A stretch of 51,213 nt of DNA from JBBQYA01 sp038209155 (lineage in GTDB: Bacteria; Bacteroidota; Bacteroidia; Sphingobacteriales; Sphingobacteriaceae), in assembly GCA_038209155.1 (NCBI GenBank), contig JBBQYA010000008.1, positions 1 through 51,213 on the forward strand, given 5' to 3'. Every line of letters starts with the position of its first letter. The first letter of the stretch is position 1. Positions 1-8,015 of this stretch are shown piece after piece. The notes under the pieces are model-generated. The model had not been told where the DNA came from, searched no databases, and saw only the letters and a list, made by a program, of their open reading frames with translations. The translations under genes were made by a program, and so were the position numbers.

Positions 1-509
1 AACGATAACAAATTTGATTCCTCATTCTTTCCCTAATTTTGTTCTTTACTATAAATATAAGAAACAACTAATTCAAAATTGTTAAGATTTTTTTGTTTTA
101 GATAATCAGCCTATAATTTTTGGTAAGAATAATATGGTAAACTGAGAAGATTAGTTCTCAAACTTAATTCCCATTCGGGCAATCTGTTTTTTCCTTCCTA
201 TATATAAATGGTTTATAGTACTATTGCTTCGCCTTCATAAAACCAATAAGGAAGTGTGAAGTAAATAAAAAAAGTAAAAAGATGATTCTTTATAAAATAA
301 AAACAGTTTTTGCATTTTTTGTAATTCAGTTACTATTAAGATGATCGACTAGTTTACACGTTTCTTTTCTGATATTAATCTATTTCCTTAAAAATTTCAG
401 ATTATAACAACATTATCAAACATTGATTCAAAAAAACCATTTTAGGAATACAGATTGCATAAATTTAGACAATAAAATTTCGTACATTAATTAGATTAAA
501 CATCAAAAT
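1..509. other. 5' intergenic stretch, no gene recognised
   Basis: This AT-rich stretch lies upstream of the polyketide synthase. I see no ORF with family resemblance, no RNA gene and no convincing terminator. The only open frame of note is a 20-codon hydrophobic one at 282-344, too short to support. Just upstream of the downstream start, TAAATTTA (about 467-474) is one base off the Bacteroidota -7 consensus, so the synthase promoter is uncertain. Confidence 0.5.
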
Positions 510-1625
510 TTGAAATCAAACGTAATCATACAATCAATAGGTACGGCAATACCGCCTTATAGAATAGCTCAAACCCAACAATATGAAAGTTTGGATGCTA
601 TGTCTGATGGAGATAGGCTATCCAAATTATTATTAAGAAAAGTTTACAAAAACAGTGGAATTGATTTTAGACACAGTGTCGTAAACGATTTTTCCACAAA
701 TTTTGAAGGAGAAAGTAAAATTTTCTACTCTGATTCAGATCAAAAGCCATTAAGTATCGCTGGCAGAATGCTATTGTTTGATCAGTTTGCATCTGATCTT
801 TGCAAAAAAGCGGTAGAAAACGCTTTGGGAAATCTAAAGGATTTTAATAAAAAAGAAATAACCCATTTAATTGTTTTTTCTTGTACGGGCATGTCGGCTC
901 CGGGAATAGATATTCAATTGATAGAAAAATTAGAATTGAACAGAAATGTGGAACGAACCTGTATTAATTTTATGGGTTGCTATGCCGCAATTAACGCAAT
1001 AAAGGCTGCGTGGTATATATCCAATAGTGATGAAAATGCAGTAATTCTAATTTCTGGAGTAGAGTTATGTACTCTACATTATCAAAAAAGTGATATTTCG
1101 GATCAAATTGTTGCCAATGCTATATTCGCAGATGGTGCTGCAGCTGCAATTATTTCGCAAAAAAAATTAAATAATATCAATCAAAAATCATTACAACCTT
1201 TAAGTTTTTATTCTGAATTTGAACCTGCTGGAAGTAATGAAATGGTTTGGAAAATAGGTGATTTTGGTTTTGATTTAAAGTTAAGTTCTTACGTTCCAGA
1301 TCTAATTAGAAATAACATCAAATCATTATTAAAAAAATTATTTAGCAAAGCAAATATTAACGAAAATGAAATTAACCTTTTTGCTATACATCCTGGAGGT
1401 ATAAAAATATTGGAAGCCTGTGAACAAGCTCTTGGAATCACCAAAAAAGATAATGAAATTTCCTATAATATATTACAATCGTATGGTAACATGTCTTCTG
1501 TTACAATTCTTTTTGTATTAAAATTGCAATTGGAAAGTATTTCAATTCATGAAAATCAAAAAATACTAACTTGTGCTTTCGGACCAGGCTTAACTTTGGA
1601 ATCTTTTATCGGAACTATTATTTAA
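510..1625 (+). CDS. Type III polyketide synthase (chalcone/stilbene synthase family)
   Basis: A 371-residue thiolase-fold condensing enzyme that would extend an acyl-CoA starter with malonyl-CoA and cyclise the product. The catalytic triad is visible: Cys157 in MGCYAA, His294 in FAIHPGG and Asn327 in YGNMSS. FADGAAAA (206-213) matches the conserved loop carrying the gatekeeper Phe. Length fits the family (350-400). The start is a TTG; there is no in-frame ATG nearby upstream. Downstream lie a SAM methyltransferase and a FAD oxidoreductase, the tailoring set seen in Streptomyces srsABC-type phenolic-lipid loci, so an alkylresorcinol or alkylpyrone product that is methylated and oxidised is my inference. 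A DUF892 gene separates it from those partners. Starter and chain length cannot be read from the sequence. Confidence 0.93.
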   Translation: MKSNVIIQSIGTAIPPYRIAQTQQYESLDAMSDGDRLSKLLLRKVYKNSGIDFRHSVVNDFSTNFEGESKIFYSDSDQKPLSIAGRMLLFDQFASDLCKKAVENALGNLKDFNKKEITHLIVFSCTGMSAPGIDIQLIEKLELNRNVERTCINFMGCYAAINAIKAAWYISNSDENAVILISGVELCTLHYQKSDISDQIVANAIFADGAAAAIISQKKLNNINQKSLQPLSFYSEFEPAGSNEMVWKIGDFGFDLKLSSYVPDLIRNNIKSLLKKLFSKANINENEINLFAIHPGGIKILEACEQALGITKKDNEISYNILQSYGNMSSVTILFVLKLQLESISIHENQKILTCAFGPGLTLESFIGTII

Positions 1626-1694
1626 ATTTTCAAAGTCAGTAATTGATTAGCTCAATTTTCTTCTTTCCAAATATTTAATATTTTTTTAAAATCA

Positions 1695-1811
1695 ATGATT
1701 ACTAAGAAAAGAATATGGGGAAACTGCATAAAATGTGGATTGAACTACACGTGCCAATCTATTAAACAAGGTTTGTTAGGTATTTGTCAATTGGCAATTA
1801 ATTTGAATTAA
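1695..1811 (+). CDS. Possible 38-residue Cys-rich small ORF
   Basis: An ATG-initiated frame of 38 codons in the gap between the polyketide synthase and the DUF892 gene. The peptide has four cysteines (residues 11, 14, 20 and 31), beginning with CIKCG, a CxxC knuckle that could bind a metal, and a basic N-terminus (MITKKRIW). There is no clear Shine-Dalgarno, which is normal in Bacteroidota. I recognise no family. It could be a chance ORF or a degraded gene end; the Cys density in AT-rich DNA is the only argument for it. Confidence 0.25.
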   Translation: MITKKRIWGNCIKCGLNYTCQSIKQGLLGICQLAINLN

Positions 1812-1841
1812 TGATAAAAATCAATTAATTTAAATAATAAC

Positions 1842-2402
1842 ATGAAAACTGCAATTAAAGAAATGCCGAAGACCACAACTGCTCCTGAAACTAAAAGTAA
1901 ACAACAAGGCAGCCAAACAAATGTAAATGAAAGTAAATTACAAGAATTGTTCGTAGACGGATTAAAGGATATTTATTATGCTGAAAAAGCGTTGGTAAAA
2001 GCATTACCTAAAATGATAAAAAACGCTACTGCGCCACAATTAATTGAAGCAATTAAAGGACATTTAGAAGAAACAAAAGATCAAGTAATAAAGTTGGAGA
2101 GTGTTTTTTCGGAATTAGGTTTAAAAGCGCAAGCAAAGAAGTGTGATGCAATGGACGGTTTATTGAAAGAAGCCACTGGAATTATGGAAGAATGTGAAAA
2201 AGGAATGATGCGAGATGCAGGTATTATTACCGCAGCACAAAAAGTAGAACACTATGAGATAGCTACTTATGGAACTTTAAGTGCTTTTGCTGTGATACTT
2301 AATCATAGCAAAGTTGCTGATATGCTACATGAAATTTTAGAGCAAGAAAAGAACGCTGATTTAAAATTAACTGAAGTCACTAGTATGATTATTAAATTAT
2401 AA
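1842..2402 (+). CDS. DUF892 (YciE/YciF-type) ferritin-like stress protein
   Basis: A 186-residue four-helix ferritin-like protein. After a polar N-terminal tail of about 30 residues rich in K, T and Q, the DUF892 core begins with LQELFVDGLKDIYYAEKAL, continues with HLEETKDQ, and has the second-half metal-ligand helices EHYEIATYG and LEQEKNAD. Members are induced by osmotic or oxidative stress and are thought to bind a di-metal site; their exact activity is not settled. The gene sits inside an otherwise coherent polyketide tailoring locus, 216 bases after the synthase, and ends in its own hairpin terminator, so it is probably an independent transcription unit. It could have been inserted by local rearrangement. 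Confidence 0.9.
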   Translation: MKTAIKEMPKTTTAPETKSKQQGSQTNVNESKLQELFVDGLKDIYYAEKALVKALPKMIKNATAPQLIEAIKGHLEETKDQVIKLESVFSELGLKAQAKKCDAMDGLLKEATGIMEECEKGMMRDAGIITAAQKVEHYEIATYGTLSAFAVILNHSKVADMLHEILEQEKNADLKLTEVTSMIIKL

Positions 2403-2446
2403 GAAAATTCATTTTCTATAATTTAAAATGAAATTTGTTTAATAAA

Positions 2447-2473
2447 GCTTAGCATCATTGCTAGGCTTTTTTT
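2447..2473 (+). terminator. Rho-independent terminator after DUF892 gene
   Basis: An 8-bp stem (2447-2454 with 2459-2466, one G-U pair) closes a TCAT loop and is followed by seven T residues. It lies 44 bases past the DUF892 stop and immediately before the methyltransferase gene, so it should insulate the methyltransferase from upstream transcription, or attenuate it. Confidence 0.85.
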
Positions 2474-2497
2474 ATATTCGTGATTAAGCCATACATA

Positions 2498-3196
2498 ATG
2501 TTTGATTTTAATAACCGTAGCACTTTACCAGAATTAATGGATGAAACTGGTGTTTCTAAACAGGAAATTCATTTAGCATTAGAGGAATTAGAAAACGTAA
2601 ATACTCTGTTAGGAGGGTATTCTGTAATCCTTGATGCACTTAATAAAATTAATTTTCCAGAGAAAGAAATAGTTATAATGGATCTTGGATGTGGGGGAGG
2701 AGATATGCTTAGAGCCGTTGCAAAATGGGCGATTAAATCAAATAAAAAAGTAAAGCTAATAGGTGTTGATAGAAATATTGAAATGACAGAATTTGCAAAA
2801 TCAAAATCAGCTAATTATTCTAATATTCAATTTATAACATTCGATGTTTTTGACAATGAGCTAAATAAATACTTCCCTGATATCGTAATGAGTAGTTTAT
2901 TCTGCCATCATTTTGATGATTTGGAATTGAGTAGGCTGGTAAAAAAAATGTTTGATTTAGCAAATTTTGCAATTATTATAAACGATTTGCACAGAAACTG
3001 GTTTGCCTATTATTCCATAAAATATATCACATCTTTTGTTTCTAAAAGTTACTTAGTGAAATATGATGCTCCATTATCTGTAGCACGGTCATTGACTAAA
3101 GAGGAATGGAAAACTATTTTAAATAAAAATGAAATTTTAAATTATAAAATTTTGTGGAAATGGGCTTGGCGTTGGCAAATAATAGGTTTTAAATAA
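2498..3196 (+). CDS. Class I SAM-dependent methyltransferase, polyketide tailoring
   Basis: A Rossmann-fold methyltransferase of 232 residues from the ATG chosen here. SAM-binding motif I is MDLGCGGGD (residues about 61-69 from this ATG), with the acidic end of strand 2 in GVDRN. The opening MFDFNNRSTLPELMDE resembles the N-terminus of methyltransferases found beside type III PKS genes in this phylum. A GTG at 2480 would add six residues, but it is only 7 bases past the terminator T-tract, so ATG 2498 is preferred. It ends 5 bases before the FAD oxidoreductase, so the two are an operon. It probably O- or C-methylates the PKS product (inference from context). Confidence 0.87.
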   Translation: MFDFNNRSTLPELMDETGVSKQEIHLALEELENVNTLLGGYSVILDALNKINFPEKEIVIMDLGCGGGDMLRAVAKWAIKSNKKVKLIGVDRNIEMTEFAKSKSANYSNIQFITFDVFDNELNKYFPDIVMSSLFCHHFDDLELSRLVKKMFDLANFAIIINDLHRNWFAYYSIKYITSFVSKSYLVKYDAPLSVARSLTKEEWKTILNKNEILNYKILWKWAWRWQIIGFK

Positions 3197-3201
3197 TAAG
3201 A

Positions 3202-4389
3202 ATGGAATTGGATTCAATTAAAACAAAAAATACAATTTCACATTCAGATATTTCAATTATCGGTGGTGGATTAGGAGGATTAATTTCAGCTATTCAATTA
3301 TCTAAAGCTGGTTTTTCTGTTCATTTATTTGAGAAAAAAGAATATCCTTTTCATAAAGTTTGCGGAGAGTATGTAAGCAATGAAGTGCTGGATTTACTCA
3401 TAAGCATTGGATTTAATCCTCATTCTTTTGGTGCTTCCACTATTACAAAATTGAGAATATCTTCTCCCAATGGTAAAAACTATTTCAGTCAATTGCAATC
3501 TGGAGGTTTTGGAATTAGTAGATTTTTAATGGATAATGAATTAATGAAAATTGCAAAATCCAATGGAGTGCAGATTTTTCAGAATACAAAAATTGTTGCC
3601 TTAGAGCAAACTGAGGAAGTATTTGAGCTAGAGACGGCTACAAATGAAAAATTTTCAACCAACTTAGTAATTGGTTCATGGGGTAAAAGAGATGCTCTGG
3701 ATATGAAATTGAATCGCGATTTTATAAAAGAAAAAACGGGTTTTCTTGGCGTCAAATATCATATAAAAACAGATTATCCATTAGATGAAGTTGGGCTTGA
3801 TAATTTTGAAAATGGATATTGCGGAATTGTAAAAATTGAAAATGATTTATATAATCTTTGCTATTTATATAAAAAAAAGTCGGGATATACTTTTAACAAT
3901 TTAAATGAATTGCATTCAGATGTTTTATTTAAAAACACCTATCTGAAATCATTATTTCTTAATTCAGATTTTATGCATAAGCAACCAGAGGTAATTAATC
4001 AGATTTCATTTGCAAATAAAAATTCTGTGGTGAATAATATTCTTTTGTGCGGCGATAGTGCAGGACTAATAACGCCATTATGCGGCAACGGAATGGCAAT
4101 GGCTATTTCTGGAGGAAATTTATTAAGTTCTATTATTATAAATTATGTAAAGCCAAACCACTTTTCTTTTAAAGATAAAGCTGTGCAAATAATGATGGAT
4201 GAATATCAAATTAAATGGAACCAATTATTTTCTAATCGATTATTTTGGGGCAGAAGAATTCAAAATGTTTTTGGAAACACCTTAATAACAGGAACAGTCT
4301 TACAATTAATTTATCAAATCCCAACCATTCAGAGATGGGTAGTAAAGCAGACCCATGGCAAAAAAATAATGATTAATTCGGAAAATTAG
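3202..4389 (+). CDS. FAD-dependent oxidoreductase (geranylgeranyl-reductase/UbiH-like)
   Basis: A 395-residue group A flavoprotein. The N-terminal dinucleotide-binding motif IIGGGLGG (19-26) is followed by the acidic FEKK. The segment KVCGEYVS is typical of the geranylgeranyl reductase/halogenase branch. The second FAD motif, CGDSAGLITPLCGNG (about 280), contacts the ribityl chain. Such enzymes hydroxylate aromatics or reduce isoprenoid double bonds. Beside a type III PKS and a methyltransferase, hydroxylation of a resorcinol-type ring, as SrsC does, is the likeliest role, but this is inference. It is translationally close to the methyltransferase. No membrane helix is obvious. Confidence 0.87.
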   Translation: MELDSIKTKNTISHSDISIIGGGLGGLISAIQLSKAGFSVHLFEKKEYPFHKVCGEYVSNEVLDLLISIGFNPHSFGASTITKLRISSPNGKNYFSQLQSGGFGISRFLMDNELMKIAKSNGVQIFQNTKIVALEQTEEVFELETATNEKFSTNLVIGSWGKRDALDMKLNRDFIKEKTGFLGVKYHIKTDYPLDEVGLDNFENGYCGIVKIENDLYNLCYLYKKKSGYTFNNLNELHSDVLFKNTYLKSLFLNSDFMHKQPEVINQISFANKNSVVNNILLCGDSAGLITPLCGNGMAMAISGGNLLSSIIINYVKPNHFSFKDKAVQIMMDEYQIKWNQLFSNRLFWGRRIQNVFGNTLITGTVLQLIYQIPTIQRWVVKQTHGKKIMINSEN

Positions 4390-4412
4390 ATTATCTATTT
4401 TTTTAAAAACCT

Positions 4413-4700
4413 TTAATTTAAATTTACCATACTGAATGCAATAGCTTTTTCAGCAAACAGTAATTTTGTTTTTCTCCACGTAGTTATAAAAAATTCAGAA
4501 TTCCGATATTGATTCAAACTTTCTTCGTCTTTCCACTTACTAAATGTAAAATATTGATCAAAATGATCTGGATTTCTCATTAATTCAACAGAAATACAAC
4601 CTTCAAATTTTAAAATTTCTGGTTGAGCAGCATAAAAGAGCATCTTAAACGCAGAAATTTGATCTGTTAATAAATGTATTTTCACTATTCGAATCAACAT
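4413..4700 (-). CDS. Antibiotic biosynthesis monooxygenase (ABM) domain protein
   Basis: A 95-residue single-domain ferredoxin-like fold protein of the ABM/YgiN family. Visible family features are the opening strand with LIRIVKIHL, FEGCISVEL in the middle strand, YFTFSKWKDEESL and the helix with FFITTW. Members include quinol monooxygenases and heme-degrading enzymes, but many have no known substrate. It starts 3 bases downstream of the SAM-hydrolase-like gene and is surely co-transcribed with it. It is convergent to the polyketide cluster, so a link to that product is only positional. Confidence 0.82.
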   Translation of the reverse strand: MLIRIVKIHLLTDQISAFKMLFYAAQPEILKFEGCISVELMRNPDHFDQYFTFSKWKDEESLNQYRNSEFFITTWRKTKLLFAEKAIAFSMVNLN

Positions 4701-4703
4701 AAA

Positions 4704-5504
4704 TTATGATCTTGAAATTTCTAAAGGGGTAAAAAACTCAACACGAATTAAATCTCCCAATTGCAATCCAAGCAAACTACTCGCTTTACCTTTATTTATT
4801 GCAATTTCTAAAGTAGAACTGATCCCAAACATTAATAATTTTTCTCCCTCGGGTACTTCATTATAATCGTAGCTCAAATTTGTTATAGATTCATTTCTTC
4901 TAAAATGAACTGCAAATGATCTTTGCCCTTTCATGCTGAAAAATAATTTTCTTGAAATATTTGTAATTACGTTGCTAAAAGAATCAATATAAACCACTGT
5001 TCCGCGAATCAAATCGGTTTGTATAATCGGTTGAATTAATGCTTTGTGATCCACATCATTTATAAGAACACCAATTTCATTTGGATCACCTCCAGAAGCT
5101 AAATGAGCTGCTGCATCTACAAAAACATCTATGATTGGAAAATGAGTTTGTGATGGGTTTCCTTGAATAGTAATTTGCCAAACATTTTCTGGCATTTCAT
5201 CAAACAAAAGTGAAAAAATACCATTATCTGGAGCAATGAAGTATTGATCGTTGTACCGAGTAAGCAAAAACTTTGGATTCAAAGAATATCCAGTGTCCAC
5301 ACTTATTAAATGTATGGTGGAACTTGGATAATATGGAAATGCATTTTTAATTATAAAAGAAGCTTGAGCAATATCAAAAGAGGCTATTCCATGAGTTATA
5401 TCTACCAAATTTATATTTGGAATTTTGCTAAGCAGTGCACCTTTTACTATGGGCAAATAGAAGTCTTTTATTCCGAGGTCGGATGTTAAAGTTATTATTG
5501 CCAT
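4704..5504 (-). CDS. SAM hydrolase / chlorinase-fluorinase superfamily protein (DUF62)
   Basis: A 266-residue protein of the SAM:hydroxide adenosyltransferase family. Recognisable blocks are ITLTSDLGIKDFY at the N-terminus, DITHGI, ISVDTG, APDNGIFSLLF and DVFVDAAAHLASGG, followed by the C-terminal beta-barrel domain. Canonical members split SAM to adenosine and methionine with an Asp-Arg-His triad. Here Asp (SVDTG) is kept, but the position of the Arg seven residues on appears to be Pro, and the usual HGRD block before VF reads PIID. Activity is therefore uncertain, although I believe this variant recurs in Bacteroidota. It is divergent from phoH and operonic with the ABM gene. Confidence 0.85.
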   Translation of the reverse strand: MAIITLTSDLGIKDFYLPIVKGALLSKIPNINLVDITHGIASFDIAQASFIIKNAFPYYPSSTIHLISVDTGYSLNPKFLLTRYNDQYFIAPDNGIFSLLFDEMPENVWQITIQGNPSQTHFPIIDVFVDAAAHLASGGDPNEIGVLINDVDHKALIQPIIQTDLIRGTVVYIDSFSNVITNISRKLFFSMKGQRSFAVHFRRNESITNLSYDYNEVPEGEKLLMFGISSTLEIAINKGKASSLLGLQLGDLIRVEFFTPLEISRS

Positions 5505-5527
5505 TCGTGTATAAATATCTATTTTTG
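5498..5527 (+). promoter_or_regulatory. Candidate Bacteroidota promoter for the phoH operon
   Basis: TTG at 5498-5500, a 19-base spacer and TATTTTTG at 5520-5527 match the phylum's -33/-7 pattern (TTG, about 20 bases, TAnnTTTG). It overlaps the start of the divergent SAM-hydrolase gene and would give a leader of about 75 bases before the TTG start of phoH. Chance matches are possible in AT-rich DNA. Confidence 0.45.
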
Positions 5528-5609
5528 AAAGCAGATTGAATGCTAATCTGGTTGCAAATATTACATATTTTCAGAAAATTAATACAAATGAATTTAAACC
5601 AATAAAATA

Positions 5610-6575
5610 TTGAGCGAAATAATACTACCAATAGATACCATAAACCCTGTAATTTTATGGGGAGCCAATCAAGAAAATTTTGAAATTTTAAAAAAAAGTT
5701 TCCCAAAATTGAAGCTTGTTACACGTGGTAACATGCTGAAAGTGATTGGAGAAGAAAAAGAAATAGAAAACTTTTCTAACAAATTTGAACTTCTCATCCA
5801 AAAAGCTGAAACCAATAATGTCATTATGACTTCGGATATCGAAACTATTTTTAACAAAAAAATAAATGCAGAAAAAAAAGAAGCTGACTCTGGTTTGATA
5901 GACTCTAATTTGAATAATGAAGCTTTAGTTTTTGGTCCTAATGGAATTGTGGTGAAGGCAAGAACAGCAAATCAAAGAAGAATGGTTCAAAGTACAGTGA
6001 ACAATGATATTATTTTTGCTGTAGGACCAGCAGGAACCGGAAAAACATATACTGCTGTAGCGCTTGCAGTTAGAGCATTAAGAAATAAAGAGATAAAAAG
6101 AATTATTCTAACCAGACCAGCAGTGGAGGCGGGTGAAAACTTAGGATTTTTGCCAGGTGATATGAAGGAAAAAATTGATCCTTATTTGAGACCGCTATAC
6201 GATGCTTTGGATGATATGATTCCGGCTGATAAATTGAAAACTTATTTAGAAAATAGAACCATCGAAATTGCTCCCCTTGCTTTTATGCGAGGTAGAACTT
6301 TAGATCACGCCTTTGTAATATTGGACGAAGCTCAAAACGCCACCGAATTACAATTAAAAATGTTTCTGTCTAGAATGGGACCATCAGCAAAATTTTTAGT
6401 TACGGGAGATATTACTCAAATAGATTTACCCAAAAAACAAATGTCGGGTTTATTCACGGCCTTGCGGATTTTACAAGATATAAAAGGGATAGAAATTATC
6501 TATCTTACGGGAGAAGATGTAGTTAGACATAAATTAGTAGTTAAAATTCTACAAGCTTACGGCGATATCCAATAA
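5610..6575 (+). CDS. phoH: PhoH family ATPase
   Basis: A 321-residue PhoH-type P-loop protein. An N-terminal region of about 100 residues (KH-like in family members) leads into the ATPase core with Walker A GPAGTGKT, ILTRPAVEAGE, FLPGDMKEKIDPY, Walker B VILDEAQN and the sensor-like LVTGDITQID. PhoH proteins are cytoplasmic, and several are linked to RNA metabolism as ATPase/helicase-like factors. The start is TTG; the ATG at 5588 is out of frame. It is first of a four-gene co-directional run with purC 14 bases after its stop. Confidence 0.93.
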   Translation: MSEIILPIDTINPVILWGANQENFEILKKSFPKLKLVTRGNMLKVIGEEKEIENFSNKFELLIQKAETNNVIMTSDIETIFNKKINAEKKEADSGLIDSNLNNEALVFGPNGIVVKARTANQRRMVQSTVNNDIIFAVGPAGTGKTYTAVALAVRALRNKEIKRIILTRPAVEAGENLGFLPGDMKEKIDPYLRPLYDALDDMIPADKLKTYLENRTIEIAPLAFMRGRTLDHAFVILDEAQNATELQLKMFLSRMGPSAKFLVTGDITQIDLPKKQMSGLFTALRILQDIKGIEIIYLTGEDVVRHKLVVKILQAYGDIQ

Positions 6576-6589
6576 AACATTTCTGACTA

Positions 6590-7543
6590 ATGCAAACCAA
6601 TACGATAAGCCAAACAAATTTTAATTTTCCTAATCAAACTGGATTTTACAAAGGAAAAGTAAGAGATGTATATGAAATAGATGGTGAAAAACTATTAATG
6701 ATTGCCTCAGATAGAATTTCAGCTTTCGATGTAGTTTTGCCAAAGGCTATTCCATACAAAGGACAGGTTCTGAATCAATTAGCTGCTTTATTTTTAAAAG
6801 CTACAGAAGATATTATTCCTAATTGGGTGCTTTCTATTCCAGATGAAAATGTGACTTTGGGTAGAAGATTAAATCCCTTCAAAATAGAAATGGTAATACG
6901 TGGATATCTAGCTGGTCATGCTTGGCGGGAATATAAAAGCGGTAAAAGAGAGGTTTGCGGGGTTGAACTTCCAAATGGATTAAAGGAAAATGATCAACTT
7001 ACCCAACCAATAATAACTCCAACAACTAAAGCAAGTTCCGGTCATGATTTAGACATTAGTTCAGAAGAGATTATCCGTCAAGGAATCGTATCAGATGCAG
7101 ATTATAGACAATTGGAAAAATATACTTTTCGATTGTTTGAACGAGGAACTGAAATAGCTGCGTCAAGAGGTTTGCTTTTGGTTGATACTAAATATGAATT
7201 TGGAAAAGATGATCAGAATAAAATCTATTTGATAGATGAAATACATACTCCAGATTCTTCCAGATATTTTTATGGAGAAAATTTTAAGAAAAATCAGGAT
7301 TTAGGTTTGGAACAAAAACAACTCTCAAAAGAATTTTTAAGAAAATGGCTGATGGAAAATAATTTTCAAGGTCTAGAAGGACAAGTAGTTCCAGAAATGA
7401 CGGATGAAATTGTAAAAAATATTTCTGAGCGCTATATCGAACTTTATGAAAAAATAAGTGGTGAAACTTTTCATAAAGCAGACAACAATTCGATAATATA
7501 TCGAATAGAACAAAACTGTTTGAAGGCTTTAGCAACAATCTGA
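6590..7543 (+). CDS. purC: SAICAR synthase (phosphoribosylaminoimidazole-succinocarboxamide synthase)
   Basis: Condenses CAIR with aspartate using ATP in de novo purine synthesis. The 317-residue length matches the longer form of the enzyme. Signatures include GKVRDVYE near the N-terminus, MIASDRISAFDV, VIRGYLAGHAWREY, SSGHD and LIDEIHTPDSSRYF. It is the second gene of the phoH operon, a pairing common in Bacteroidota. Start is ATG. Confidence 0.96.
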   Translation: MQTNTISQTNFNFPNQTGFYKGKVRDVYEIDGEKLLMIASDRISAFDVVLPKAIPYKGQVLNQLAALFLKATEDIIPNWVLSIPDENVTLGRRLNPFKIEMVIRGYLAGHAWREYKSGKREVCGVELPNGLKENDQLTQPIITPTTKASSGHDLDISSEEIIRQGIVSDADYRQLEKYTFRLFERGTEIAASRGLLLVDTKYEFGKDDQNKIYLIDEIHTPDSSRYFYGENFKKNQDLGLEQKQLSKEFLRKWLMENNFQGLEGQVVPEMTDEIVKNISERYIELYEKISGETFHKADNNSIIYRIEQNCLKALATI

Positions 7544-7602
7544 TTTGCAAACTTTAATTTTATTAATCTATATTTATCCAAACCAAAAAAAAATTATTTT
7601 CT

Positions 7603-7983
7603 ATGAAATTTTCAATTGACAAACACGAAAAATACGTTTTATTTAAATTAAATGAACCAAAACTAGATTCAATCACCTCCGCAGGGTTGAAATCTGAATT
7701 AATCATGCTAAATGCAAATGGTATGAGAAATATAATTTTGCAGTTAAGTGATACTAAAATCTGCGATTCTAGTGGTTTAAGTGCATTATTAGTTGCAAAT
7801 AGATTATGCAAAAATTCGGATGGTATTTTTGTATTAACAGGAATACAGCCAACCGTGGAAAAAGTAATTCAAATTTCTCAATTAGAAAATGTGTTTAATA
7901 TTGTTCCATCGGTGTCTGAGTCGATAGATTTAATTTTTATGGAAGAAATTGAAAAAGATTTGAAACGAGAATTGGATAATTAA
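7603..7983 (+). CDS. STAS-domain protein (anti-sigma-factor-antagonist-like)
   Basis: A 126-residue single STAS domain. The core has the alternating strand-helix pattern, and the canonical loop TKICDSSGLSALLVAN carries the Ser that is phosphorylated in SpoIIAA/RsbV-type antagonists. The C-terminal tail after VSES is acidic then basic. There is no anti-sigma kinase nearby. Its position directly upstream of rnz is a conserved arrangement in Bacteroidota as I recall it, so it need not belong to a partner-switching system. Confidence 0.88.
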   Translation: MKFSIDKHEKYVLFKLNEPKLDSITSAGLKSELIMLNANGMRNIILQLSDTKICDSSGLSALLVANRLCKNSDGIFVLTGIQPTVEKVIQISQLENVFNIVPSVSESIDLIFMEEIEKDLKRELDN

Positions 7984-8015
7984 GGTATACAGATTTAAAT
8001 CTTTTAATTTTTACA

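Noticed and set aside
282..344. A 20-residue hydrophobic ORF in the first intergenic stretch
   Set aside because: Too short, no family resemblance, and common by chance in AT-rich DNA.
2480..2497. GTG start extending the methyltransferase by six residues
   Set aside because: It is 7 bases after a terminator T-tract, and the ATG at 2498 gives the family-like N-terminus.
5428..5706. Minus-strand open frame across the SAM-hydrolase/phoH gap
   Set aside because: It overlaps the starts of two well-supported genes in other frames and has no recognisable domain.
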